From Pseudomonas frederiksbergensis (GTDB lineage: Bacteria; Pseudomonadota; Gammaproteobacteria; Pseudomonadales; Pseudomonadaceae), in NCBI RefSeq assembly GCF_001874645.1, contig NZ_CP017886.1, forward strand, positions 3,966,001 through 4,030,000: a stretch of DNA of 64,000 bases. Direction: 5' to 3'. The notes beneath the pieces were generated by a model. The model was given only the letters and a program-made list of their open reading frames with translations. It was not told the DNA's origin and did no database searches. Shown here one piece after another: positions 56,747 to 64,000 of the stretch. The translations under genes were made by a program, and so were the position numbers. Positions within the stretch are counted from its first letter, which is position 1, and every line of letters starts with the position of its first letter.

Positions 56747-57889
56747 GTGATCCGTTGGAAACATGCAGCATTGCTGGCTCTGGCCATTCTGGCCGCGGGT
56801 TGCAGCAGCAACAGCAAAAAAGAATTGCCGCCGGCTGAACTGGTCAACTTCAAAGAAGAAGTGGTCCTGCAAAAGCAGTGGAGTCGTTCGGTCGGTAACG
56901 GTCAGGGCGATATCTACAACATGCTGGTGCCAGCCATCGATGGCAACACCCTCTATGCTGCCGACTCCAAAGGCATCGTGATGGCGCTGGATCGCATGAA
57001 CGGCGACGTCAAATGGAAGAAAGATCTTGAGTTGCCTGTCTCCGGCGCCGTTGGCGTGGGTTACGGTCTGGTCATGATCGGTACGCTCAAAGGCGAAGTG
57101 ATTGCACTGGATGCAAGCTCCGGTGAAGAGAAATGGCGCGCTCGCGTGTCCAGCGAAGTGCTCGCACCGCCTGCGAACAACGGTGATGTGGTGGTGGTGC
57201 AAACCCAGGACGATCGTCTGATCGGCCTGGATGCCTCCACCGGCAACCAGCGCTGGTTGTATGACAGCACTCCAGCGGTACTGACCCTGCGCGGCACCAG
57301 TGCGCCGATCGTCACCAACCGCCTGGCGATTGCCGGTCTGTCGACCGGTAAAGTGGTAGCGCTGGATATTTCCAACGGCGTGCCGGTCTGGGAACAGCGC
57401 ATTGCGATTCCACAGGGTCGCTCGGAGCTGGAACGCGTGGTCGATATCGACGGCGGCCTGCTGCTGTCTGGCGACAAGATTTATGTCGCCAGCTATCAGG
57501 GGCGCGTTGCGGCCCTGGACCTGCAAAGCGGTCGTCAGCTCTGGCAGCGTGATGCTTCCAGCTATGCCGGTGTCGCTCAAGGTTTCGGCAGCGTCTACAT
57601 CAGCCTGTCTTCGGGTACTGTTGAAGGCATCGACGAGCGTTCGACCACCTCTTTGTGGAGTAACGACTCGCTGGCCCGCCGTCAACTGTCGGCACCGGAA
57701 GTGTTCTCCAGCTACGTTGCAGTCGGTGACCTGGAAGGTTACCTGCACCTGCTGAGTCAGGTGGACGGTCGATTCGTTGGCCGTGAGCGCATCGACAGCG
57801 ACGGCCTTCGTGCCCGTCCGCTGGTGGTGGGTGACATGATTTACGTGTTTGGCAACAGTGGCAAACTGGAAGCCCTGACCATCAAGTAA
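56747..57889 (+). CDS. bamB: Outer membrane assembly lipoprotein BamB
   Basis: 380-residue lipoprotein of the BAM complex. The GTG at 56747 gives MIRWKHAALLALAILAAGC with the lipid Cys19, and AAGGGGA lies at a suitable distance; the ATG at 56738 is too near to that site. The body is an eight-bladed beta-propeller with repeated blades such as GVGYGLVMIGTLKGEVIAL and KIYVASYQGRVAALD. It helps fold outer membrane proteins. Confidence 0.95.
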   Translation: MIRWKHAALLALAILAAGCSSNSKKELPPAELVNFKEEVVLQKQWSRSVGNGQGDIYNMLVPAIDGNTLYAADSKGIVMALDRMNGDVKWKKDLELPVSGAVGVGYGLVMIGTLKGEVIALDASSGEEKWRARVSSEVLAPPANNGDVVVVQTQDDRLIGLDASTGNQRWLYDSTPAVLTLRGTSAPIVTNRLAIAGLSTGKVVALDISNGVPVWEQRIAIPQGRSELERVVDIDGGLLLSGDKIYVASYQGRVAALDLQSGRQLWQRDASSYAGVAQGFGSVYISLSSGTVEGIDERSTTSLWSNDSLARRQLSAPEVFSSYVAVGDLEGYLHLLSQVDGRFVGRERIDSDGLRARPLVVGDMIYVFGNSGKLEALTIK

Positions 57890-57896
57890 CATTTTC

Positions 57897-58018
57897 CCTA
57901 AAGGAGCCGAGCGAAGATCAGGCAAGGCAAAAATCAGCGAGAGAGCGGAGTTGACTTTAGTCAATGAGCATCTCGAGCTGATTTTTAACGCAGCATGATC
58001 GAGCGCAGGCCCTTTAGC
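57897..58018. repeat. Long imperfect inverted repeat between bamB and der
   Basis: CTAAAGG at the left pairs with CCTTTAG at the right (58009-58015), and inner parts AAAATCAGC / GCTGATTTTT and TTGACT / AGTCAA also pair around the centre (about 57962). The element can fold into a single hairpin of about 120 bases with bulges. It has no coding frame and only one copy in the window. Confidence 0.6.
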
Positions 58019-58022
58019 TATG

Positions 58023-58117
58023 CTTGGGGTTAGTTCCCCAAGCGGCCCCGTTCTACGGGGCTCGCAGCGCTTACAGGCGCTGCCCCGAGCACCAGCCGCT
58101 GCCTCGCAGCGGCTTTT
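58023..58117 (+). terminator. Four consecutive hairpins ahead of der, the last a terminator
   Basis: CTTGGGG / CCCCAAG, GCCCCG / CGGGGC, AGCGC / GCGCT, and AGCCGCTGC / GCAGCGGCT followed by TTTT. The last is an intrinsic terminator by shape, 33 bases upstream of the der start. Confidence 0.7.
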
Positions 58118-58149
58118 GTATTTTCTGAAATAACGAAGTGGAGAGCCGC

Positions 58150-59619
58150 ATGGTTCCCGTAATCGCCCTGGTGGGCCGACCGAACGTCGGCAAGTCCACC
58201 TTGTTCAACCGCCTGACCAGGACTCGTGACGCCATCGTTGGCGACTTGTCCGGTCTGACCCGTGATCGCCAATACGGTGAGGCCAAGTGGCAAGGGCGTT
58301 CCTACATTTTGGTCGACACCGGCGGTATCTCCGGTGACGAACACGGTATGGACGAAAAAATGGCCGAGCAGTCGCTGCTGGCCATTGAAGAAGCGGATGT
58401 CGTTCTGTTCCTGGTAGATGCCAAAGCCGGTTTCACCGCGGCCGACCAGATGATCGCCGAGCACTTGCGCAAGCGTAACAAGCGTTCTTACGTGGTTGCC
58501 AACAAGGTCGACAACATCGACCCTGAAATGGCCCGCGCCGAGTTCGCCCCGCTGGGCATGGGGCACGCGATCCCGATCGCCGGTGCCCACGGTCGTGGCA
58601 TCACCCAGATGCTGGAAATCGCCCTGAGCGACTTCCCTAAAGACAACGAAGAGCCGGAAGACGGCGAAGAAGAGATCGTTGCCGAAGGCGAGGAAGCCAA
58701 GCGCATTCCTGGTCCGAGCGAAAAAGACGGTATCAAGATCGCTATCATTGGCCGCCCGAACGTCGGCAAGTCGACCTTGGTCAACCGCATGCTCGGTGAA
58801 GACCGGGTAATCGTCTATGACCAACCCGGCACCACCCGCGACAGTATCTACATCCCGTTCGAACGTAACGACGAGAAGTACACGCTGATCGACACCGCGG
58901 GTGTGCGCAAGCGCGGCAAGATCCACGAAGAAGTCGAAAAATTCTCCGTGGTCAAAACCCTGCAAGCAATCAAAGACGCCAACGTGGTGATCTTCGTGAT
59001 GGACGCCCGCGAAGGTGTGGTGGACCACGACCTCAACCTGCTGGGCTTCGCCCTGGAAGCGGGTCGTGCGTTGGTGATCGCGATCAACAAGTGGGATGGC
59101 ATGACGCCGAGCGAGCGCGACTTCGTGAAGGTCGAGCTGCAACGTCGGCTGTTCTTCGTCGACTTCGCTGATATCCACTTCATCTCGGCCCTGCACGGTA
59201 CGGGCGTGGGCAACCTCTACGCGTCGGTGCAGAACTCGTTCAAGTCCGCAGTCACCCGCTGGCCGACCAACCGCCTGACCCAGATTCTGGAAGATGCGGT
59301 CGGTGAGCACGCGCCACCGATGGTCAACAACCGCCGGATCAAGCTGCGTTATGCCCACTTGGGTGGCGCGAACCCGCCGATCATCGTGATCCACGGTAAC
59401 CAGGTCGAGAAGGTTCCAAAGTCTTACGTCCGTTACCTGGAAAACACTTACCGTCGCGTCTTGAAGCTGGTCGGTACGCCGATCCGCATCGAGTTCAAAG
59501 GCGGTGAGAACCCGTACGAAGGCAACAAGAACACGCTCACCGACCGTCAGGTCAACAAGAAGCGCCGCTTGATGACGCACCACAAGAAAGCCGACAAGAA
59601 GCGCCGCGACAAGCGTTGA
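58150..59619 (+). CDS. der: Ribosome-associated GTPase Der (EngA)
   Basis: 489-residue double GTPase needed for 50S subunit maturation. G1 motifs are [17 protein letters not shown] (residues 6-22) and [17 protein letters not shown] (about 199-215); each has DTGG/DTAG and NKVD/NKWD motifs. An acidic linker lies between. The KH-like domain at the end (about 375-489) has a basic tail. The ATG at 58150 follows GGAGAG; the upstream GTG is not needed. Confidence 0.98.
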   Translation: MVPVIALVGRPNVGKSTLFNRLTRTRDAIVGDLSGLTRDRQYGEAKWQGRSYILVDTGGISGDEHGMDEKMAEQSLLAIEEADVVLFLVDAKAGFTAADQMIAEHLRKRNKRSYVVANKVDNIDPEMARAEFAPLGMGHAIPIAGAHGRGITQMLEIALSDFPKDNEEPEDGEEEIVAEGEEAKRIPGPSEKDGIKIAIIGRPNVGKSTLVNRMLGEDRVIVYDQPGTTRDSIYIPFERNDEKYTLIDTAGVRKRGKIHEEVEKFSVVKTLQAIKDANVVIFVMDAREGVVDHDLNLLGFALEAGRALVIAINKWDGMTPSERDFVKVELQRRLFFVDFADIHFISALHGTGVGNLYASVQNSFKSAVTRWPTNRLTQILEDAVGEHAPPMVNNRRIKLRYAHLGGANPPIIVIHGNQVEKVPKSYVRYLENTYRRVLKLVGTPIRIEFKGGENPYEGNKNTLTDRQVNKKRRLMTHHKKADKKRRDKR

Positions 59620-59630
59620 TTGTTGCTTTT

Positions 59631-59703
59631 GTAGGAGCCTGCGATCTTTTGATTTCGGGGCGGTGTGATCGCTGGAAAGATCGCAGCCTGCGGCAGCTCC
59701 TAC
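59631..59703. repeat. REP doublet with a shortened left arm
   Basis: The right arm is complete (AAAGATCGCAGCCTGCGGCA to CTCCTAC), but the left arm is GTAGGAGCCTGCGATC, with ten bases missing compared with other copies. This would destabilise the pairing. Confidence 0.85.
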
Positions 59704-59821
59704 AGGGGTAGGTCATAAAAAGGGTGCTCAACAGAGCGCCCTTTTTCGTGTCTGGCGTTTGAGCTATCCTCGGGTTCTCCCGCGCCGCCGTTAGAGCCGG
59801 GTGTTCAGTAGGGAATCACCG

Positions 59822-60970
59822 ATGATCACCAGCAAGCTGCCGAATGTCGGCATCACTATCTTCACCCAAATGTCTCAGCTCGCGGCTTCGAGCGGCGCGC
59901 TCAACCTGTCCCAGGGTTTCCCCGATTTCGATGCTCCGCAAGCCTTGTGCGATGCGGTCGGTCGGCACATTGCCAATGGCCATAACCAGTACTCACCGAT
60001 GACCGGCCTGCCGGCGCTGCGCCAGCAAGTGGCGGCGAAGATCGCTCGCAGTTATGGGGTGAGCGTCAATGCCGATACCGAGGTGACCATCACGCCCGGC
60101 GCGACCCAGGCAATCTTCTGCGCCATTCAAGCGGTTATCCACAGCGGTGACGAAGTGATTGTCTTCGATCCGGCCTACGACAGTTATGAGCCTTCGGTGG
60201 CGCTGGCCGGCGGTCGTTGCGTGCATGTGCCGTTGGGGGGGAAGGATTTCGCCATCGACTTCCAGAAGCTCGGCGAAGCGCTAAGCCCGCGCACGCGAAT
60301 GATCATCCTCAACTCGCCGCACAACCCGAGTGGTGCGCTGATCTCGCGCGCCGAGCTGGATCAGTTGGCGGCATTGATTCGAGACCGCGATATCTATGTG
60401 ATCAGCGACGAGGTGTATGAACACCTGGTGTTTGACGGCGTAGCGCATGCCAGCGTGTTGGCCCATGAAGAGCTGTATCGGCGCGCCTTCGTGGTCAGTT
60501 CCTTTGGCAAGACCTATCACGTCACTGGCTGGAAGACCGGCTACGTGGTCGCGCCACCGGCGCTGACAGAAGAGCTGCGCAAGGTGCATCAATACGTCAG
60601 TTTCTGCGGTGTGACCCCGTTGCAGTACGCGCTGGCCGACTTCATGGCCGAGCATCCGGAACATGTCGAAGAGTTGCCGGGTTTCTATCAGGCCAAGCGT
60701 GATCTGTTCTGCGATTTGCTGGCGCCTTCGCGGTTCAGCTTTACCAAGGTCACCGGGACCTATTTCCAGTTGCTCGACTATTCGCAGATCCGCCCGGACC
60801 TGAACGATGTCGAGATGGCCAGGTGGATGACTCGCGAGCATGGCGTGGCGGCGATCCCGATTTCGGTGTTCTACCAGAACCCGCTACAGGAACAGCGTCT
60901 GGTACGCCTGTGTTTTGCCAAGCGTGAGGAGACGCTGCGTCAGGCAGCGGAAAAACTATGCGCGATCTGA
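59822..60970 (+). CDS. Methionine/glutamine aminotransferase (YbdL-like)
   Basis: 382-residue class I/II PLP aminotransferase. N-terminus ITSKLPNVGITIFTQMSQL with ALNLSQGFPDFD; PLP Lys in SSFGKTYHVTGWKTGY; ILNSPHNPSGALI. It is very like E. coli YbdL, which prefers methionine with 2-oxo acids. The next gene, overlapping by 13 bases, is an omega-amidase; the two can regenerate methionine from 2-oxo-4-methylthiobutyrate. Confidence 0.92.
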   Translation: MITSKLPNVGITIFTQMSQLAASSGALNLSQGFPDFDAPQALCDAVGRHIANGHNQYSPMTGLPALRQQVAAKIARSYGVSVNADTEVTITPGATQAIFCAIQAVIHSGDEVIVFDPAYDSYEPSVALAGGRCVHVPLGGKDFAIDFQKLGEALSPRTRMIILNSPHNPSGALISRAELDQLAALIRDRDIYVISDEVYEHLVFDGVAHASVLAHEELYRRAFVVSSFGKTYHVTGWKTGYVVAPPALTEELRKVHQYVSFCGVTPLQYALADFMAEHPEHVEELPGFYQAKRDLFCDLLAPSRFSFTKVTGTYFQLLDYSQIRPDLNDVEMARWMTREHGVAAIPISVFYQNPLQEQRLVRLCFAKREETLRQAAEKLCAI

Positions 60971-61749
60971 CCGCCTTGCCCAATCTGAACATTGCGTTGA
61001 TCCAGACCACGTTGGCCTGGCATGACCGTCAGACCAACCTCAAGCATTTCGAGCTGTTGCTGGAACAGGCGCGGGGCTCGGACCTGATCATCCTGCCGGA
61101 GATGTTCACCACCGGTTTTTCCATGGAGTCGCAAACCCTCGCCGAAGCGGAAAACGGCCCGACCAGCAAATGGTTGCGAGTGCAGGCCGCCAAACTTGAT
61201 GCGGTGATTACCGGCAGCGTGATTGTCCAGGCCGCCGATGGCAGCCATCGTAATCGACTGTTGTGGGCGCGCCCGGACGGTGAGGTCTTGCATTACGACA
61301 AGCGTCACCTGTTTCGCATGGCTGGCGAGCACAAACATTACACTGCAGGTGAGTGTCAGGTGCAGTTCGAGCTCAAGGGTTGGCGGGTGCGCCCGCTGAT
61401 TTGCTACGACCTGCGCTTCCCGGTGTGGAGCCGCGATGCGCAAGACACCGACCTGCTGCTGTACACCGCTAACTGGCCGGGTGCCCGGCGTCAGCACTGG
61501 AACCGTTTGCTGCCGGCGCGGGCCATCGAAAACCTTTGCTATGTCGCCGCGGTGAACCGGATTGGCACCGACGGCAAGGGCTTTGCTTATACCGGCGATA
61601 GCCAGGTGCTGGATTTCCAGGGCGAGACGTTGCTCAGTGCCGGTGAGGCTGATGGGGTGTTTCAGGTTGTTCTGAACGCTGCGGAGTTGGCGGCGTATCG
61701 CACACGGTTCCCGGCGAATCTGGATGCCGATACCTTCGAACTCACCTGA
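60958..61749 (+). CDS. Omega-amidase (nitrilase superfamily, YafV-like)
   Basis: 263-residue nitrilase-fold hydrolase. The catalytic triad is visible: Glu in LIILPEMFTTGF, Lys in HYDKRHLFRM and Cys in PLICYDLRFPVW. It hydrolyses 2-oxoglutaramate or 2-oxosuccinamate. Its ATG overlaps the end of the aminotransferase gene by 13 bases, so coupled expression is clear. Confidence 0.93.
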   Translation: MRDLTALPNLNIALIQTTLAWHDRQTNLKHFELLLEQARGSDLIILPEMFTTGFSMESQTLAEAENGPTSKWLRVQAAKLDAVITGSVIVQAADGSHRNRLLWARPDGEVLHYDKRHLFRMAGEHKHYTAGECQVQFELKGWRVRPLICYDLRFPVWSRDAQDTDLLLYTANWPGARRQHWNRLLPARAIENLCYVAAVNRIGTDGKGFAYTGDSQVLDFQGETLLSAGEADGVFQVVLNAAELAAYRTRFPANLDADTFELT

Positions 61750-61764
61750 AATCCGGGTGGTCCG

Positions 61765-61844
61765 AAAAGATCGCAGCCTGCGGCAGCTCCTGCATTGGAA
61801 TGCAATCCCCCGTAGGAGCTGCCGCAGGCTGCGATCTTTTGATC
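61765..61844. repeat. REP doublet, reverse arrangement
   Basis: A left arm (61765-61793) ending CAGCTCCTGC with one changed base and a right arm starting GTAGGAGCTGCC (61812-61844) point away from each other, as at 41577. Confidence 0.88.
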
Positions 61845-61862
61845 CTCCAATAGCACCCACAA

Positions 61863-61896
61863 AAAAGGCCCCGAGGTTTGCACCTCGGGGCCTTTT
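61863..61896 (-). terminator. leuA terminator
   Basis: AAAAGGCCCCGAGGT / ACCTCGGGGCCTTTT with a TTGC loop; symmetric, so usable from both strands. Confidence 0.92.
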
Positions 61897-61910
61897 GCGT
61901 TGTGCACGCG

Positions 61911-63590
61911 TTACGCCGCTTTCGCTTCCGGCTGGCTCAAGGAGCGGTTCAGCGCACTGAACAGGGCCTTGAAGCTGGCGGTGGTGATGTTTTCATCGAT
62001 ACCCACGCCATGCACCGCACGTTCACCGTTCACTCGCAGTTCAATGTAGGCCGCAGCCTTGGCATTGGTGCCTGCGCCGATCGCGTGTTCGTTGTAGTCC
62101 ATGATTTCTACCGGGATTGGCAGGCCGGCCACCAGTGCTTCCAGGGCGCCGTTGCCCTTGCCACGCCAGTGCAGATTGGTTTCGCCTTGGCCTTTGCTGG
62201 AGACTTCCACTTCGACGGCGCTGTGACCGTTTTCTTCCTGCAGACGGTGGCTGACCAGTGCGTACGGCGTGTTGGCCTGCAAGTACTCGCTGTGAAGCAG
62301 CGCGTGGATCTGCTGGGCAGTCATCTCGAGGCCCAGGCGATCGGTCTCGCGTTGTACCACCTGGCTGAACTCGATCTGCATGCGACGCGGCAAGTTGATG
62401 CCGTATTCCTGTTCCAGCAGGTAAGCGATACCGCCCTTGCCCGACTGGCTGTTGACGCGAATCACCGCCTCGTAGCTGCGGCCGATGTCGGCCGGGTCGA
62501 TCGGCAAGTACGGCACTTCCCACAGCTCGTCCGGTTTCTGCTGGGCGAAGCCCTTGCGGATGGCGTCCTGGTGCGAGCCGGAGAACGCGGTGTGAACCAG
62601 GTCCCCGACGTACGGGTGACGTGGGTGCACCGGAATCTGGTTGCACTCTTCAACGACTTTACGCACGCCGTCGATGTCGGAGAAATCCAGCTCAGGGTCA
62701 ACACCCTGGGTGTAGAGGTTCAAGGCCACGGTGACCAGGTCGACGTTACCGGTACGCTCGCCGTTGCCGAACAGGCAGCCTTCGACGCGGTCGGCGCCAG
62801 CCATCAGGCCCAGCTCGGTGGCCGCAACGCCAGTGCCACGGTCGTTGTGGGTGTGCAGGCTGATGATCACGCTGTCACGACGATTGATGTGACGGCCGAA
62901 CCACTCGATCTGGTCAGCGTAGATGTTTGGTGTGGCGCATTCGACGGTGGCCGGCAGGTTGAGGATCACCTTGTGCGCAGGCGTCGGGTTCCAGACCTCG
63001 ATCACCGCGTCGCAGACTTCCTTGGCGAATTCCAGCTCAGTGGCGCTGAAGGTCTCTGGCGAGTATTCGAAGGTCCACTCGGTTTGCGGCTGCTTGGCGG
63101 CATATTTGACGAACAGCTTGGCGGCGTTCACGGCGATGGCCTTGATCCCGTCCTTGTCCTGATTGAAGACAATCCGGCGGAAGGAAGGGGAGGTCGCGTT
63201 GTAGAGGTGAACGATGGCTTTTTTCGCGCCACGAAGGGATTCGAAAGTCCGTTCGATCAGGTCTTCACGGCCCTGGGTCAGCACCTGAATGGTGGTGTCG
63301 TCCGGGATGTGGCCGCCTTCGATCAGGGTCCGCACGAAGTCGAAGTCGGTTTGCGAAGCCGCCGGGAAGGAGGCTTCGATTTCTTTCACGCCCACAGCGA
63401 CCAGGGTTTTCCAGAAACGCAGCTTTTTCACTGCGTCCATTGGCTCGATCAGCGACTGGTTACCATCGCGCAAGTCGGAGCTGCACCAGATCGGCGCGGC
63501 AGTGATGGTCTTCGATGGCCAGGTGCGATCCGGAATGTCGATAGTCGGGAAAGCGCGGTATTTCGAAGACGGGTCTTTGAGCATGCTCAT
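61911..63590 (-). CDS. leuA: 2-isopropylmalate synthase LeuA
   Basis: 559-residue enzyme of the first leucine-specific step, condensing acetyl-CoA with 2-oxoisovalerate. TIM barrel: [54 protein letters not shown]. The regulatory C-terminal domain follows (about 430-559). It is the longer LeuA type 2. The ATG at 63590 follows AAGGATTTCCTG. A leader ORF lies 90 bases upstream. Confidence 0.97.
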   Translation of the reverse strand: MSMLKDPSSKYRAFPTIDIPDRTWPSKTITAAPIWCSSDLRDGNQSLIEPMDAVKKLRFWKTLVAVGVKEIEASFPAASQTDFDFVRTLIEGGHIPDDTTIQVLTQGREDLIERTFESLRGAKKAIVHLYNATSPSFRRIVFNQDKDGIKAIAVNAAKLFVKYAAKQPQTEWTFEYSPETFSATELEFAKEVCDAVIEVWNPTPAHKVILNLPATVECATPNIYADQIEWFGRHINRRDSVIISLHTHNDRGTGVAATELGLMAGADRVEGCLFGNGERTGNVDLVTVALNLYTQGVDPELDFSDIDGVRKVVEECNQIPVHPRHPYVGDLVHTAFSGSHQDAIRKGFAQQKPDELWEVPYLPIDPADIGRSYEAVIRVNSQSGKGGIAYLLEQEYGINLPRRMQIEFSQVVQRETDRLGLEMTAQQIHALLHSEYLQANTPYALVSHRLQEENGHSAVEVEVSSKGQGETNLHWRGKGNGALEALVAGLPIPVEIMDYNEHAIGAGTNAKAAAYIELRVNGERAVHGVGIDENITTASFKALFSALNRSLSQPEAKAA

Positions 63591-63680
63591 CAGGAAATCC
63601 TTATGGTTGTGGCCGAAAAGAGGCGGCCTGCCGGTGAATCAAAAATGCGTTGGATAAAGCGTGGGGCGAGGCACCGCGAT

Positions 63681-63758
63681 TCAGCCCGGCAGTCGTGCGC
63701 TGACGAGGCACAGGCTGCGGTGCTGGCGGAGCTGAATGAGGGTGTGAGAAGTTTTCAT
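63681..63758 (-). CDS. Short leader ORF upstream of leuA
   Basis: 25 codons, MKTSHTLIQLRQHRSLCLVS and ARLPG, then TGA, with AGGG eight bases before the ATG. Five Leu codons, four of them CTC or CTG, lie in it. Its position, size and Leu content suggest a leader peptide that could couple translation to leuA expression. I saw no clear antiterminator/terminator pair, although a GGCCG / CGGCC hairpin lies between it and leuA (near 63613-63630). Confidence 0.5.
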   Translation of the reverse strand: MKTSHTLIQLRQHRSLCLVSARLPG

Positions 63759-63921
63759 GCCTTCAACCCTAACCGCGAGGGTGGAAGATGGCAAGCAGTC
63801 GAAAAACTTTGAGAGAAATACCCGAAAAACCTTTTTTGGCGAGATTTTATCTTCGGTTTAGTTGAAATTGTTTGTGGCGATTGCGCAGACCGTTCGTCAT
63901 GCGCAATCCATGTCGGGGCGT

Positions 63922-64000
63922 TTATGGCTGAAATGCGCCGATGAAAATCGCCGGGTCCACACGGGCATCGTTCAGGCTGACGTTCCAGTGCATGTGCGGC
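63922..64000 (-). CDS. LytM/M23 family peptidase, C-terminal end
   Basis: The last 25 codons of a zinc peptidase that acts on peptidoglycan. The frame reads PHMHWNVSLNDARVDPAIFI, with the HxH metal motif and the typical VDP end of the M23 domain. The rest lies beyond the window. The gap from 63591 to 63921 holds the leuA leader region and, presumably, its promoter. Confidence 0.88.
   Translation of the reverse strand, partial: PHMHWNVSLNDARVDPAIFIGAFQP

Noticed and set aside
61878..63812. 644-codon open frame on the plus strand opposite leuA
   Set aside because: Shadow of leuA, same reasons.

Overview
The window is chromosomal DNA of a Pseudomonas, most likely of the fluorescens group. The evidence is the GC-rich coding sequence, the typical pseudomonad gene order trmJ-cysE-iscRSUA-hscBA-fdx-iscX-ndk-rlmN-pilF-rodZ-ispG-hisS-yfgM-bamB-der, the neighbouring queA-tgt-yajC-secD-secF block, and at least eight copies of a short palindromic REP sequence (arm GTAGGAGCTGCCGCAGGC and variants) in intergenic gaps. 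No rRNA, IS element, prophage integrase or CRISPR array is visible. One tRNA, Leu with anticodon CAA, is present.

Layout. 1-3585: end of a leucine/valine-type dehydrogenase and a branched-chain 2-oxoacid dehydrogenase operon (E1 alpha, E1 beta, E2, no E3). 3647-5023: SOS-controlled yebG with a perfect LexA box, then a protein of unknown function. 5133-10655: nitronate monooxygenase-like enzyme and a large FAD/NAD(P)-binding protein, divergent from a LysR regulator coupled to a membrane transporter. 10709-16856: a small membrane protein, then a two-component system divergent from an exported MsrB, a DipZ-like CcdA-thioredoxin protein and an exported MsrA, which together look like an envelope methionine-sulfoxide repair locus. 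16875-24000: accessory genes (GNAT, PAS-GGDEF diguanylate cyclase, LysR with a divergent class III aminotransferase, YefM-YoeB toxin-antitoxin, DedA protein, VOC protein, mlaA). 24076-26147: a second two-component system. 26239-31377: NAD-dependent molybdenum formate dehydrogenase fdsGBAD, without fdsC.

31378-35167 is the most accessory part. It has a colicin-like bacteriocin with a colicin E3-type 16S rRNase tip, its immunity gene, a decayed extra copy of the toxin tip, a DUF6124 gene, a neighbouring gene broken by a stop codon, and duplicated non-coding segments. From 35239 to 64000 the window is core genome: tRNA-Leu, queuosine synthesis (queA, tgt), Sec translocon accessory proteins (yajC, secD, secF), suhB, trmJ, cysE, Fe-S cluster assembly, ndk, rlmN, pilF, rodZ, ispG, hisS, yfgM, bamB, der, an aminotransferase/omega-amidase pair suited to methionine salvage, leuA with a short upstream leader ORF, and the tail of a LytM/M23 peptidase.

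The most notable observations are: a one-base frameshift in hscB inside a G run, in an otherwise intact isc operon; the rRNase bacteriocin with no visible receptor-binding region, and the orphan toxin-tip fragment beyond its immunity gene; the regulator-MsrB-DipZ-MsrA locus; a long inverted repeat followed by four consecutive hairpins between bamB and der; and a 25-residue ORF in the leuA leader.
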